This document shows, in pieces, positions 56,165 through 64,000 of a stretch of DNA of 64,000 nt. How positions within the stretch are numbered: position 1 is the first letter of the stretch; each line of letters starts with the position of its first letter. The notes under the pieces were generated by a model. The model searched no databases, had not been told where the DNA came from, and saw only the letters and a list, made by a program, of their open reading frames with translations. The position numbers and the translations under genes are program-made. The DNA lies in the NCBI RefSeq assembly GCF_014191725.1, contig NZ_JACHWZ010000006.1, forward strand, positions 186,001 to 250,000, written 5' to 3'. Origin of the DNA: Microbulbifer rhizosphaerae. GTDB lineage: Bacteria; Pseudomonadota; Gammaproteobacteria; Pseudomonadales; Cellvibrionaceae.

Positions 56165-57904
56165 ATGCCGATGCACAACAGCGAAATCGCCGACAGCTTC
56201 GAAAGACTGGCCGACCTGTTGGAAATCGAAAGCGCCAACCCTTTTCGCGTGCGCGCCTACCGCAACGCCGCGCGCACGGTGCGCGGCTATCCGAGAGGCA
56301 TGTCGGATCTGCTGGAGGACGGGGAAGACCTGTCCGAGCTTCCGGACATCGGCAAGGACCTGGCGGAGAAAATCCACGTTATGGTGGAAACCGGCAAGCT
56401 GCCACTGCTGGAGGAAGTGGAATCGCGCACGCCCCCGGCGCTGAGCGAGTTGATGAAAATCGAAGGACTGGGCGCCATACGGGTCAAGACCCTGTACAAG
56501 AAACTCAAAGTCAAAAGCCTGGACGATCTCAAAACCGCCGCACAGGATGGCAAGATCCGCGAGGTATCCGGCTTTGGGGAGAAGAGCGAGGAGAAAATCC
56601 GCAAGCATATCGAGCGCTATGCCGGCGGCCAGGAGCGCACCAAATTGATGGACGCGGAGGACATCGCCAAACCACTGGTCGAATACCTGAAAAAAGCCGA
56701 GGGGATCAAGGACATCATCATCGCCGGCAGCTACCGCCGGCGCAAGGAGACAGTTGGCGACCTGGATATACTGGTCACCGCGAAAAGAGGCCTCACCGGA
56801 AAAAAAGGCGAATCGTCGATCATGGGCCACTTCACCGACTACGACGAAGTGGACGAAGTGGTATCCAAGGGCAAGACCCGCTCCACCGTCTACCTGCGTT
56901 CCGGGATGCAGGTGGACCTGCGGGTGGTGCCCCAGGTGAGCTACGGCGCCGCGCAGCACTATTTTACCGGCTCCAAGTCGCACAATATCGCCGTGCGCAC
57001 AATGGGCGTCAAGAAGGGCTACAAGATCAACGAGTACGGCGTTTTCAAGGGTGGCAAGCGCATCGCCGGCGAGACCGAAAAATCGGTCTACGAAAAGGTG
57101 GGCCTTCCCTATATCCCACCGGAACTACGCGAGAGTCGCGGCGAACTGGATGCGGCAAAAGAAGGCAAGCTGCCGAAACTGATCACCCTGGAAGATATCC
57201 GCGGCAATCTGCACACCCATACCAAGGCAACCGACGGCCGCAATACATTGAAGGAAATGGCGCAGGCGGCGTCGGAACTGGGTTACGAATACTTGGGCAT
57301 CACCGACCATTCAAAACGGCTTACGGTAGCCAAGGGCCTGAACAAAAAGCGCCTGCTGGAGCAGATCGAGGAAATCGACAAGCTCAACGAGAAACTCGAC
57401 GATATCGTCCTGCTAAAATCCATAGAAGTGGACATCCTGGAAGACGGCTCCCTGGACCTGCCGGATAGCGTATTGAAAAAGCTGGATTACGTCGTCGGCT
57501 CGATACACCACAAATTCGACCTGTCGCGGAAGAAACAGACTGAGCGCATACTGAAGGCCATGGACAACGACTACTTCAGTATCCTCGGCCACCCCAGCGG
57601 GCGGCTGATCAACGAACGGGACGCCTACGAAATCGACCTGGAAAAAGTTCTGCGGGGCGCCAGGGATTCCGGCTGCTTTATCGAACTCAACGCCCAGCCG
57701 GAGCGCCTGGACCTCACCGACGACGGCTGCAAAATGGCCAAGGAAATGGGGGTAAAAATATCCATCGCCACCGATGCCCACAGCAGCTCCAACCTGAACT
57801 ATATGCGCTTCGGTGTAGACCAGGCCCGACGGGGCTGGCTCGAAGCCAAGGACGTAATCAACTGCCGCTCCCTTAAAGAATTGAAAAAGCTCTTCAAGAA
57901 ATAG
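56165..57904 (+). CDS. polX: DNA polymerase X with PHP domain
   Basis: 579-aa family X polymerase for gap filling in repair. ATG 56165 follows GAGGA. HhH domain about 1-90 (NPFRVRAYRNAARTV, LPDIGKDLAEKI), nucleotidyltransferase core with GSYRRRKETVGDLDILV (metal Asp pair) and MQVDLRVVP (third Asp), GSKSHNIAVRT, then a PHP domain about 340-579 (GNLHTHTKATDG, LGITDHSK, SIEVDIL, ILGHPSGR, NAQPERLDL, ATDAHSSSNL) that is a nuclease in related proteins. Its stop is 2 bp before the fpg start, so the two are co-transcribed. Confidence 0.95.
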   Translation: MPMHNSEIADSFERLADLLEIESANPFRVRAYRNAARTVRGYPRGMSDLLEDGEDLSELPDIGKDLAEKIHVMVETGKLPLLEEVESRTPPALSELMKIEGLGAIRVKTLYKKLKVKSLDDLKTAAQDGKIREVSGFGEKSEEKIRKHIERYAGGQERTKLMDAEDIAKPLVEYLKKAEGIKDIIIAGSYRRRKETVGDLDILVTAKRGLTGKKGESSIMGHFTDYDEVDEVVSKGKTRSTVYLRSGMQVDLRVVPQVSYGAAQHYFTGSKSHNIAVRTMGVKKGYKINEYGVFKGGKRIAGETEKSVYEKVGLPYIPPELRESRGELDAAKEGKLPKLITLEDIRGNLHTHTKATDGRNTLKEMAQAASELGYEYLGITDHSKRLTVAKGLNKKRLLEQIEEIDKLNEKLDDIVLLKSIEVDILEDGSLDLPDSVLKKLDYVVGSIHHKFDLSRKKQTERILKAMDNDYFSILGHPSGRLINERDAYEIDLEKVLRGARDSGCFIELNAQPERLDLTDDGCKMAKEMGVKISIATDAHSSSNLNYMRFGVDQARRGWLEAKDVINCRSLKELKKLFKK

Positions 57905-57906
57905 CC

Positions 57907-58689
57907 ATGCCTGAACTACCCGACGTCGAAAACTTCCGCCGTTACTTCAACGCCACATCATTGCACCAGCGCATCTCCCGAGTGCATGTGGAGGAACCCG
58001 CGCTGCTGTTCGAGACCTCGCCTCAGGGCCTGGGGCGCGCCCTCAAGCGCCGCGACTTCCAGTCCACCAGGCGTCATGGAAAATACCTGTTCGCGGACAC
58101 CGGCGAGCGATGGCTGGTGCTGCATTTCGGCATGTCCGGATCGCTGCATTACTCGAAAAAGGATGCGGGCAGGCCCCAATACACGCGGCTATCCATCGAA
58201 TTTGAAAACGATCATCAACTCGTCTACACGGCACCGCGCAAACTGGGCCGCATCGCCCTGGCGGACTCACCGGAGGAATGGATCGAGGCGAGGGAGCTGG
58301 GAGAGGATGCACTGGACATCAGTGAGGAACAATTCCTTCAGAAGCTCTCCAAACGCCGCGGCCAGGTAAAGTCCTGGTTGATGGACCAGCACAGCCTGGC
58401 GGGCATCGGCAATATCTATTCCGACGAAATACTGTTCCAGACGGGCCTTCACCCTAAACATTCCCTCCAGGATCTCGACGAAGAGGACCGCAAGCAACTC
58501 TACCGCACAATAAGCTCCGTACTGAAAACGGCCATAGAAAAGAAAGCCGAACCGGAGCGGATGCCGGACAAATTTCTCCTGCCACATCGTAAACAGGGCG
58601 GGCACTGCCCCGCCTGTGGCACAGCGTTGAAAAGCCTGTCGGCCGCCGGCCGCACCGCCTGGCACTGCCCCCGCTGCCAGGCCGACTGA
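57907..58689 (+). CDS. Fpg/Nei-family DNA glycosylase
   Basis: 260-aa bifunctional glycosylase/AP lyase for damaged bases. After Met removal the N-terminal Pro2 and E3 (MPELPDVE) are the catalytic residues; the more common MPELPEVE has D here at position 6. Lys in RRHGKYLF, DNA-binding helix-two-turn-helix (QHSLAGIGNIYSDEILF) and a C-terminal CPAC-x16-CPRC zinc finger are present. Fpg and Nei cannot be separated from sequence alone. Directly follows polX. Confidence 0.92.
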   Translation: MPELPDVENFRRYFNATSLHQRISRVHVEEPALLFETSPQGLGRALKRRDFQSTRRHGKYLFADTGERWLVLHFGMSGSLHYSKKDAGRPQYTRLSIEFENDHQLVYTAPRKLGRIALADSPEEWIEARELGEDALDISEEQFLQKLSKRRGQVKSWLMDQHSLAGIGNIYSDEILFQTGLHPKHSLQDLDEEDRKQLYRTISSVLKTAIEKKAEPERMPDKFLLPHRKQGGHCPACGTALKSLSAAGRTAWHCPRCQAD

Positions 58690-58778
58690 GTTGCGATCGA
58701 AATCATTCTTTCCCTGTAACTGCTCGCCTTCGGGACTCGAGATTCGAGATTCGAGATTCAGAAAAAGATTACCGGACC

Positions 58779-58873
58779 TTGATGCGAAGGCCCTGATACC
58801 GGGAGCCGTTCGAGAAAAGCGCCTGCGGCTAATGAACGAACGGCTACCGCTAGCAGCGGCCGCCCAGGCCTCG
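58779..58873. repeat. Structured intergenic repeat element, copy B
   Basis: Starts TTGATGCGAAGGCCCTGATACCGGGAGCCGTTCG and contains the partial complement CGAACGGCTACCGCTAGCAGCGG. Shares its ends with copy A. Just before it, three tandem GAGATTC units lie at about 58737-58759. Confidence 0.65.
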
Positions 58874-58976
58874 GCTCCGTGTCACAGGCGTGAGTAGTTA
58901 TCTCTTTCCTCAGAAATGGTTTTCACCGGGTACGAATGGATGGCCTGAAACCTCGTGCCGATAGCCAAGAGCACTT

Positions 58977-60899
58977 CTAGCCCTTGCGTTTTTTTTCCCG
59001 CTTGAGAATCGATTGAATCTCTCCGGACTCCAGGGTTTCCTTCTCCAGCAGCGCCTTCGCAAGCATATCCAATTGGTCGCGGTGCTTCTCCAGCAGTTCC
59101 CTCACCTCCCCCTCGAGCTTACGAACCAGCTCGCCGATCTCCTCGTCGATAATCTGCGCCGTGTGCTCGCTGAAATCCTTCTGTTGCGCCATTTCCCGTC
59201 CAAGGAAGATGTGCTCCTCGCCGCGACGGAATGCCACCGGCCCCAGCTTTTCACTCATACCCCAGTGGGTCACCATATGCCGCGCCAGGGTGGTGGCCTG
59301 CTTGAGATCCTCCTCGGCACCGGTGCTGATTTCGTTGAAGACCACCTGTTCCGAGGCGCGGCCGGCGAGCATCACCGCGATACGGTCACGCAGGTAGCTG
59401 GGTCTCAGGCTATGGCGCTCCTCCTCGGGAATCTGCTCGGTGGCCCCCAGGCTGCGCCCGCGGGGAATAATGGTGGCCTTGTCCAAGGGGTCGGCGTTGG
59501 GCAGCAGGCTGGCGGCCAGGGCGTGGCCGGCCTCGTGGTAAGCGATGATCTCCTTCTCGTCGTCGCCGATCACCATCTCCCGCTCGCCACCCAGCACCAC
59601 CTTGTCCCGCGCCAGCAGCAGGCAGGCCATATCCACCGCTGGCTTGTCCTCCCGCCCAGCCAGCAGGGCGGCCTCGTTGATCAGGTTTTCCAGGTCCGCG
59701 CCGGAAAAACTCACCGTGAGCGCCGCCATCCGGTCCAGGTCGACATCGTCGTCGAGCGGCACCTCCCGCGAGTGTATCTCCAGGATCGAGCGGCGGGCCC
59801 GCTTATCCGGCAGGTCCAGGGTGATCTTGCGGTCGAAGCGGCCGGGGCGCATCAGTGCGGCGTCGAGCACGTCCGGGCGGTTAGTAGCCGCCATCACCAC
59901 CACCGCCTCGTGCGGGTCGAAGCCGTCCATCTCGCCGAGGATTTGGTTCAGGGTCTGCTCGCGCTCGTCGTGGCCGCCGCCGATGCCGGTGCCCCGGGCG
60001 CGGCCCACCGAATCGATCTCGTCGATAAAAATAATCGACGGCGACTCCCGCTTGGCGCTCTCGAACATGTCCCGCACCCGCGAGGCACCGACGCCTACAA
60101 ACATCTCGATAAACTCCGAGCCGCTGATACTGTAGAACGGCACATCGCTCTCGCCGGCCACCGCCTTGGCGAGCAGGGTCTTGCCGGTGCCCGGCGGCCC
60201 CATAAGCAGTATGCCCTTGGGAATCTTGGCTCCCAGTTTGCGGTAGTGCTCCGGGTCCCTTAGGTAGCCGGCGATCTCCTGCAGGTCCTTCTTGGCGTTC
60301 TCCAGCCCCGCGACATCCTCGAAGGTCACTGTCGATTCGCCCCGCTCGAAGCGCTTGGCCCTGGATTTGCCAAACCCAAAAGCCCCCCCCGCCCCGCCGC
60401 CCATACCACCCACGCCGCCCATCCGCTCCTGCATCCGGCGCCCGGCGTACCAGAAGAGGCCGATGATCAGTATCCAGGGGAGCATCAGCACCAGCAGCCG
60501 CGCCCCCCAACCCTCGTCGCCGGGTTTGGCCTCGATGTTTACCTTGTGCTCCTCAAGCAGGGGCATCAGCTCCGGATCTTCCACCGGCGGCAGGGTGGTG
60601 ACAAAGTGCGTGGGGGGTAGGGTTTTGTCCGCCGGCTCCCGCTGGCTCTCCGCCCGCTTTAGTTCTCCCGTCAGCCGGTCGCCCTTCAGGGTCACGCTGG
60701 CCACCTCGCCGGCGCGGACCTTTTCCTTGAACTCGCTATAGGAGATCTGCTGCCGCTCTTCCCGCTGTTGAAAGTTCGCCCAGAACTGGGTTATCGCCAG
60801 GAAGACAAGAATCCAGACCACGTAGCGCCCCCACGGCATCGGCTGCAGCGGTGGCTTCTGCGGGCGGACATCTTTATCGCCATCCGGCTCATCGGTCAT
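58977..60899 (-). CDS. ftsH: FtsH-family membrane AAA+ metalloprotease
   Basis: 640 aa from ATG 60899. Two membrane helices (about 24-42 and 137-158) flank a periplasmic loop. A Gly-rich linker ([17 protein letters not shown]) precedes the AAA+ domain: Walker [14 protein letters not shown], pore [13 protein letters not shown], Walker [38 protein letters not shown]. The C-terminal protease has HEAGH zinc ligands. Degrades membrane and some soluble proteins. It is not beside the usual rrmJ/folP neighbours, so it may be a second copy. Confidence 0.93.
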   Translation of the reverse strand: MTDEPDGDKDVRPQKPPLQPMPWGRYVVWILVFLAITQFWANFQQREERQQISYSEFKEKVRAGEVASVTLKGDRLTGELKRAESQREPADKTLPPTHFVTTLPPVEDPELMPLLEEHKVNIEAKPGDEGWGARLLVLMLPWILIIGLFWYAGRRMQERMGGVGGMGGGAGGAFGFGKSRAKRFERGESTVTFEDVAGLENAKKDLQEIAGYLRDPEHYRKLGAKIPKGILLMGPPGTGKTLLAKAVAGESDVPFYSISGSEFIEMFVGVGASRVRDMFESAKRESPSIIFIDEIDSVGRARGTGIGGGHDEREQTLNQILGEMDGFDPHEAVVVMAATNRPDVLDAALMRPGRFDRKITLDLPDKRARRSILEIHSREVPLDDDVDLDRMAALTVSFSGADLENLINEAALLAGREDKPAVDMACLLLARDKVVLGGEREMVIGDDEKEIIAYHEAGHALAASLLPNADPLDKATIIPRGRSLGATEQIPEEERHSLRPSYLRDRIAVMLAGRASEQVVFNEISTGAEEDLKQATTLARHMVTHWGMSEKLGPVAFRRGEEHIFLGREMAQQKDFSEHTAQIIDEEIGELVRKLEGEVRELLEKHRDQLDMLAKALLEKETLESGEIQSILKREKKRKG

Positions 60900-61201
60900 A
60901 GGCACCCGGGCACAAAAGCGCGCCCCCGGGACGCATCCAGGCCCCGGGGCGGCGTACACATGAAAATAGTCCTTGTCGCTTGGCCCAGTATAGTTTCCCC
61001 GCGGCCCGCCCCCCGCCGGGCCGGGAGTGGCCCCCCGGTCGCCAGGTCTCCGGCGGCCGTAACGGCTATCTTTAACCAGGGGCTTGCAAAGCGCCTCACG
61101 CCGGGGCAGAATGCGCGCCCTACCGGCTTCCCCGGCACCTCAAAAGGACCAGGAAAGCCCGTAAGCTGCGGATTTTTAAGGATATTTTTCTTAAAAAAGA
61201 G

Positions 61202-61230
61202 TTGACGAGACAAAGCCAACTCACTATAGT
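61202..61230 (+). promoter_or_regulatory. Promoter of tRNA-Arg
   Basis: TTGACG (61202-61207), 17 bp, TATAGT (61225-61230), with the tRNA starting 14 bp downstream. Confidence 0.85.
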
Positions 61231-61243
61231 TCGCACCCACAAC

Positions 61244-61320
61244 GCGCTCGTAGCTCAGCTGGATAGAGTACCTGGCTACGAACCAGGCGGTCGGAGGTTC
61301 GAATCCTCCCGAGCGCGCCA
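61244..61320 (+). tRNA. tRNA-Arg (anticodon ACG)
   Basis: 77 nt. Acceptor GCGCTCG pairs with CGAGCGC and CCA is encoded. Anticodon stem CCTGG/CCAGG encloses loop CTACGAA with ACG at 61278-61280. T-arm GGAGGTTCGAATCCTCC is standard. Confidence 0.97.
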
Positions 61321-61329
61321 TACAAAAAA

Positions 61330-61359
61330 GGCCTCATCCTGACGGATGGGGCCTTTTTT
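61330..61359 (+). terminator. Terminator of tRNA-Arg
   Basis: GGCCTCATCC, loop TGAC, GGATGGGGCC (10-bp stem with one G-T pair) followed by six T residues. An A-run on the other side makes it usable in both directions. Confidence 0.93.
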
Positions 61360-61602
61360 GTATGGCGCGAGTTAGCCTCCCCAGGTTCGACAAGCTCGCG
61401 AGAGCGAGCTTGGACCGAGCGGCGCCGCCGCGAGCCCGAAGGGTCCAGAAACGCCAAAGCGTTTTTGGAGTCCACCCTCCCCGCCCCCCAACCACTCAGC
61501 CCCACCGCACAACGGAACCATCCCCCACCCCAAAACTCATAGTCACTAAATTCAAAATGCCTTCCCGACGGGAAGCCAGCCAAGGAATGTCACAGGCAAC
61601 CC

Positions 61603-62280
61603 GTGCACCACTCTGCCCAATCACAACCCGATACCATCTTTTCTCCGCGCTTGGTCCTCTCCCTGCTGATCGCTACTCTCTTGCACATGGCCCTACTGTC
61701 ACTTCCCCTCGCTCTGCCGTCCAAAACCGAACCAGCCAACGACCCAATCCAAATTACCATTGTTCACAACAACCATAAGGCAACAGGTCTAACAGCCGCC
61801 CCTTACAGAAATGACAAAACGGAAACGGCTGCGGATACAACAGCACCCAGAAAAGTCGATTCCAGCACCGAGCCCGCCAAAGAAAACAAGCCAGACAAAC
61901 TAAACCGCCCGCCGTCGCGACCCGATGCAACAGCAGCCGCACCAGCGACAAGTAACAAAAACGAAGCCATCACAAAAACTATTCAGCAACTCCCAACCAC
62001 AGACGGCGCCAAAGAGCGCTCCACCGTATTCGATCCCAGGCTCGCCAAAAAACTCGCCCGAGAACGCAATAAGGTGAGAAAATTCAAATCCAGGTATACT
62101 GAATTTATGACCGCCAATGGTACCTTTGTTCAAAACGGAGATACCTGTGCTGAAATCCGGGAACTGGTCCCGCTCGATATCGACAGCAATGTCAGCCAGT
62201 CCTTTAAAATCAAATGCACCAGACGCAGGCGATCACAGGAGGATATAGACCGGCTCGCACGCAAATACAGAATTCCCTAA
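61603..62280 (+). CDS. Membrane-anchored Pro/Thr-rich protein of unknown function
   Basis: 225 aa from GTG 61603 (AGG upstream; the first in-frame ATG at 61687 would cut the membrane segment). One hydrophobic helix (about 18-38), then a long hydrophilic Pro/Thr/Lys-rich region to about 140 and a compact basic C-terminus (FMTANGTFVQNGDTCAEIRELV...FKIKC) with two cysteines. The layout recalls TonB- or TolA-like energy transducers and periplasm-spanning proteins, but no TonB C-terminal motif is seen. Lower GC and different codon use than upstream genes. Confidence 0.55.
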   Translation: MHHSAQSQPDTIFSPRLVLSLLIATLLHMALLSLPLALPSKTEPANDPIQITIVHNNHKATGLTAAPYRNDKTETAADTTAPRKVDSSTEPAKENKPDKLNRPPSRPDATAAAPATSNKNEAITKTIQQLPTTDGAKERSTVFDPRLAKKLARERNKVRKFKSRYTEFMTANGTFVQNGDTCAEIRELVPLDIDSNVSQSFKIKCTRRRRSQEDIDRLARKYRIP

Positions 62281-62483
62281 AGTCCCCTAAACGAAGAATG
62301 GTCATCAAATCCGGATACGCTAATTTAGTTGGCATTTTTGGAAGGCTCGCTTGCTCCGGGTCAATTCACCTCCATGACCCAAGGCTGACATTCGATCGAC
62401 GAGGCTGTAGGGCCTCGACTAGGCGTATGTCCTTGTTCTGCGAATGAGCTCTCGTTCTGGGCTCCACTCGATGTGGGGGGCAA

Positions 62484-63203
62484 CTATGGTACGAGCTCAC
62501 CCTCTCCTAGATCCCGATGCCACATGCCCTCCACGTCGTTGCCATGAAAGAGTTTGCCCGAGAACGGCGATACGGATGTATAAACCGCGACGAAGTAGTT
62601 TGAGGCAACCGGTTGCCCGAGCCGATATTTGTTAATAAAGGCCCGGTAGTCGAAATTTACGACGGAGGTGCTCAGAGACTCAAACGCGATGCGCCCAGGT
62701 TGCTCGAAAACAAACAGGCCGTAGCGATCCGATACGCCCGGAATATGAGGATAACGGTATGGTTCCAGGATCTGCACGCCTTCGGCGTCTGTTTCGCCGT
62801 TTTGTTCCCTATACCCACTTGCGAGCACACGTCCTGGGATGTTGCCAACAATCCAATGGCGCACCGGGGCGTTTTTTCCGGGCGGAACGGAATCCGGCCA
62901 CGACCCATGCGCGTCACCGTCCGGATCGATCATCATAAGGGTGTATAGCTTGTCGGCCTCCGCCGAGTCGAACGAGACGAGGGGCACATCGGGGATGTCG
63001 GCCGCCAAAAACAGGTTGCCGCAATTCACACGGCCGCTGTAATGACGGCCAACAATCTCAAACGTAACCTCCAAAGGCTTCAGCGAGCACCGGAAGACCA
63101 GCGTATCTGGCATCGCTTGCTGCGCTGTCAGACTATGGGTGGAAGGCATGGGGCCCACACACAGCAAAGCCGCCAGCGCGAGGTTGTGACGCCTACTCCT
63201 CAT
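62484..63203 (-). CDS. PEBP (YbhB/YbcL)-family protein, probably exported
   Basis: 239 aa if started at ATG 63203, which gives a signal peptide (MRSRRHNLALAALLCVG...); ATG 63224 is also possible. Phosphatidylethanolamine-binding-protein fold: LYTLMMIDPDGDAHGSWPDSVPPGKNAPVRHWIVGNIPG holds the DPD and HW ligand motifs, followed by EPYRYPHIPGVSDRYGLFVFEQ, where GxHRY is varied. Function in bacteria is poorly known. Its start overlaps the end of the upstream ORF (63193), suggesting coupling. Confidence 0.75.
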   Translation of the reverse strand: MRSRRHNLALAALLCVGPMPSTHSLTAQQAMPDTLVFRCSLKPLEVTFEIVGRHYSGRVNCGNLFLAADIPDVPLVSFDSAEADKLYTLMMIDPDGDAHGSWPDSVPPGKNAPVRHWIVGNIPGRVLASGYREQNGETDAEGVQILEPYRYPHIPGVSDRYGLFVFEQPGRIAFESLSTSVVNFDYRAFINKYRLGQPVASNYFVAVYTSVSPFSGKLFHGNDVEGMWHRDLGEGELVP

Positions 63204-63999
63204 TCGGCAGCTTGTGCTCCTCATAGGGCATCCAGTCCGTGCCAAGGGCTGGATGATGAGGGGTCGCCTTCTTTTCAGTTTCGGCACGGGTTGCCTCGCC
63301 TATCAACTCGACATCCATCCGATACTCATCACCAAACACAAGGGTTGCCAGCCCCCGATCGTTGATGATCCGGCCGAGCAGCATGAGCAGTTGATCTTCG
63401 CTGACGTCTGGAATCGACTCGGCCAAGATAAGGCGATCATTTACCGCCTCCCGACCCATCATCTGAGCAAGGATCTGAAAGTGCACATTCTCCCGCCGCA
63501 TGGCCCAGGCGGTGCCGACGATAGCATAAAGTCTCGACCATTCTTCTTCGCCCATCTCCTTTCGCCACTTGGTGATGAGATCCTCAAAATGATCGACCTG
63601 CAGCTTGCCTGCAAGCTGGATGTTGGCCGCGATGGAGGGCCAGACCGACTTCGTATAAGCTGAGTAGTCATCAGCTGAGAAGGTGCCAGTCTTGAGCGCA
63701 TTACCGGTAAACTTGATGCCTCCCTCCAGGATGGTCCGACAATGCTGCTCGACCTCAGATGGCATGCCGACCTGATCCAGGGTTGCGAGGCCATCTTTCA
63801 GCATTTGATTGAACTCGGTTAACTTCGGCCGCCAATTTCCGTCTTCCGGGCTATCGAAGTAGGGAGACACGATCTCGTACACGCCGACGATCGTATGCGA
63901 GACTGACTTCATCTGCTGATAGAGCTCCGGCACCGGCTCTACAGCGACCTCTCTTCCATGACGACGCAGGATGTACTTGCCGCCGACACCATTGAACAT
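63193..63999 (-). CDS. Unrecognised protein, possibly truncated by window edge
   Basis: 268 codons from ATG 63999, one base from the window end, so the true start may lie outside. No family is recognised. Mostly helical, hydrophilic and charged (TEFNQMLKDGLATLDQVG, YSAYTKSVWPSIAANIQLAG, WRKEMGEEEWSRLYAIVG), with C-terminal HPALGTDWMPYEEHKLPNEE; no signal or membrane segment in the visible part. Composition differs from the main part of the window. Confidence 0.6.
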   Translation of the reverse strand: MFNGVGGKYILRRHGREVAVEPVPELYQQMKSVSHTIVGVYEIVSPYFDSPEDGNWRPKLTEFNQMLKDGLATLDQVGMPSEVEQHCRTILEGGIKFTGNALKTGTFSADDYSAYTKSVWPSIAANIQLAGKLQVDHFEDLITKWRKEMGEEEWSRLYAIVGTAWAMRRENVHFQILAQMMGREAVNDRLILAESIPDVSEDQLLMLLGRIINDRGLATLVFGDEYRMDVELIGEATRAETEKKATPHHPALGTDWMPYEEHKLPNEE

Positions 64000-64000
64000 T

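Noticed and set aside
58737-58759. Three tandem GAGATTC units as a CRISPR or regulatory array
   Set aside because: Too short, contiguous and without spacers; probably a minor simple repeat. No CRISPR array was seen anywhere in the window.
60896-61583. Minus-strand ORFs running across the tRNA-Arg gene
   Set aside because: Their translations come from the antisense of the tRNA and its terminator (GRIRTSDRLVRSQVLYPAEL-type artefact) and have no ribosome site.

Overview
The window looks like a chromosome segment from a GC-rich, probably marine, polysaccharide-degrading gammaproteobacterium of the Cellvibrionales type (Microbulbifer/Cellvibrio-like). This placement rests on gene content: TonB-dependent receptors beside many GH43 enzymes, a LigB-type ligase, OmpW paralogues, an OadGAB pump, and REP-like palindromes in most intergenic gaps. 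It is an inference, because no rRNA or other taxonomic marker is present.

Region 1 (about 1-44.5 kb) is one large arabinan/arabinoside utilisation locus. It encodes two tandem TonB-dependent receptors, each preceded by a small conserved reading frame; eight GH43 enzymes (six with clear export signals, one with an N-terminal signal and uncertain anchoring, one apparently cytoplasmic); a GH51 arabinofuranosidase; a retaining-type GH97; and a GH127/GH146-type beta-L-arabinofuranosidase. It also has two inner-membrane import routes (a YtfQ/R/T-YjfF-like ABC transporter and a GPH-family symporter) and a complete oxidative, non-phosphorylating L-arabinose pathway: SDR dehydrogenase, SMP-30 lactonase, IlvD/EDD arabinonate dehydratase, AraD1 (FAH fold) and 2-oxoglutarate semialdehyde dehydrogenase, plus aldose 1-epimerase. 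No arabinose isomerase or kinase is seen. A FadR-type GntR regulator lies inside the locus, and AT-rich operator-like sites related to TTGTAATACAA occur before most transcription units, several of them inside or just downstream of good -35/-10 pairs. Genes with no obvious role in arabinan use are interspersed: an EEP-fold nuclease-like protein, a HAD phosphatase and an exported-type LigB DNA ligase.

Region 2 (44.5-53.8 kb) holds three tandem OmpW-like porins, BolA, a DjlA-like J-domain protein, the oxaloacetate decarboxylase pump oadGAB and dusC.

Region 3 (53.9-58.7 kb) is a compact DNA-repair group: a second LigA-type NAD-dependent ligase, a PolX with PHP domain, and an Fpg/Nei glycosylase. 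Two copies of a structured intergenic repeat accompany the polX-fpg pair.

Region 4 (59-64 kb) holds an FtsH protease and a tRNA-Arg(ACG) with a clear promoter and terminator. After these come less familiar genes: a membrane-anchored proline-rich protein, a PEBP-family protein and an unrecognised ORF that reaches the window edge. They could be accessory DNA next to the tRNA.

Working model: arabinan is trimmed at the surface by the lipoprotein GH43 and taken up by the two receptors. Secreted GH43, GH51, GH97 and GH127/146 enzymes finish it in the periplasm. Arabinose enters by the ABC system and short oligomers by the symporter, where the cytoplasmic GH43 splits them, and arabinose is then oxidised to 2-oxoglutarate.
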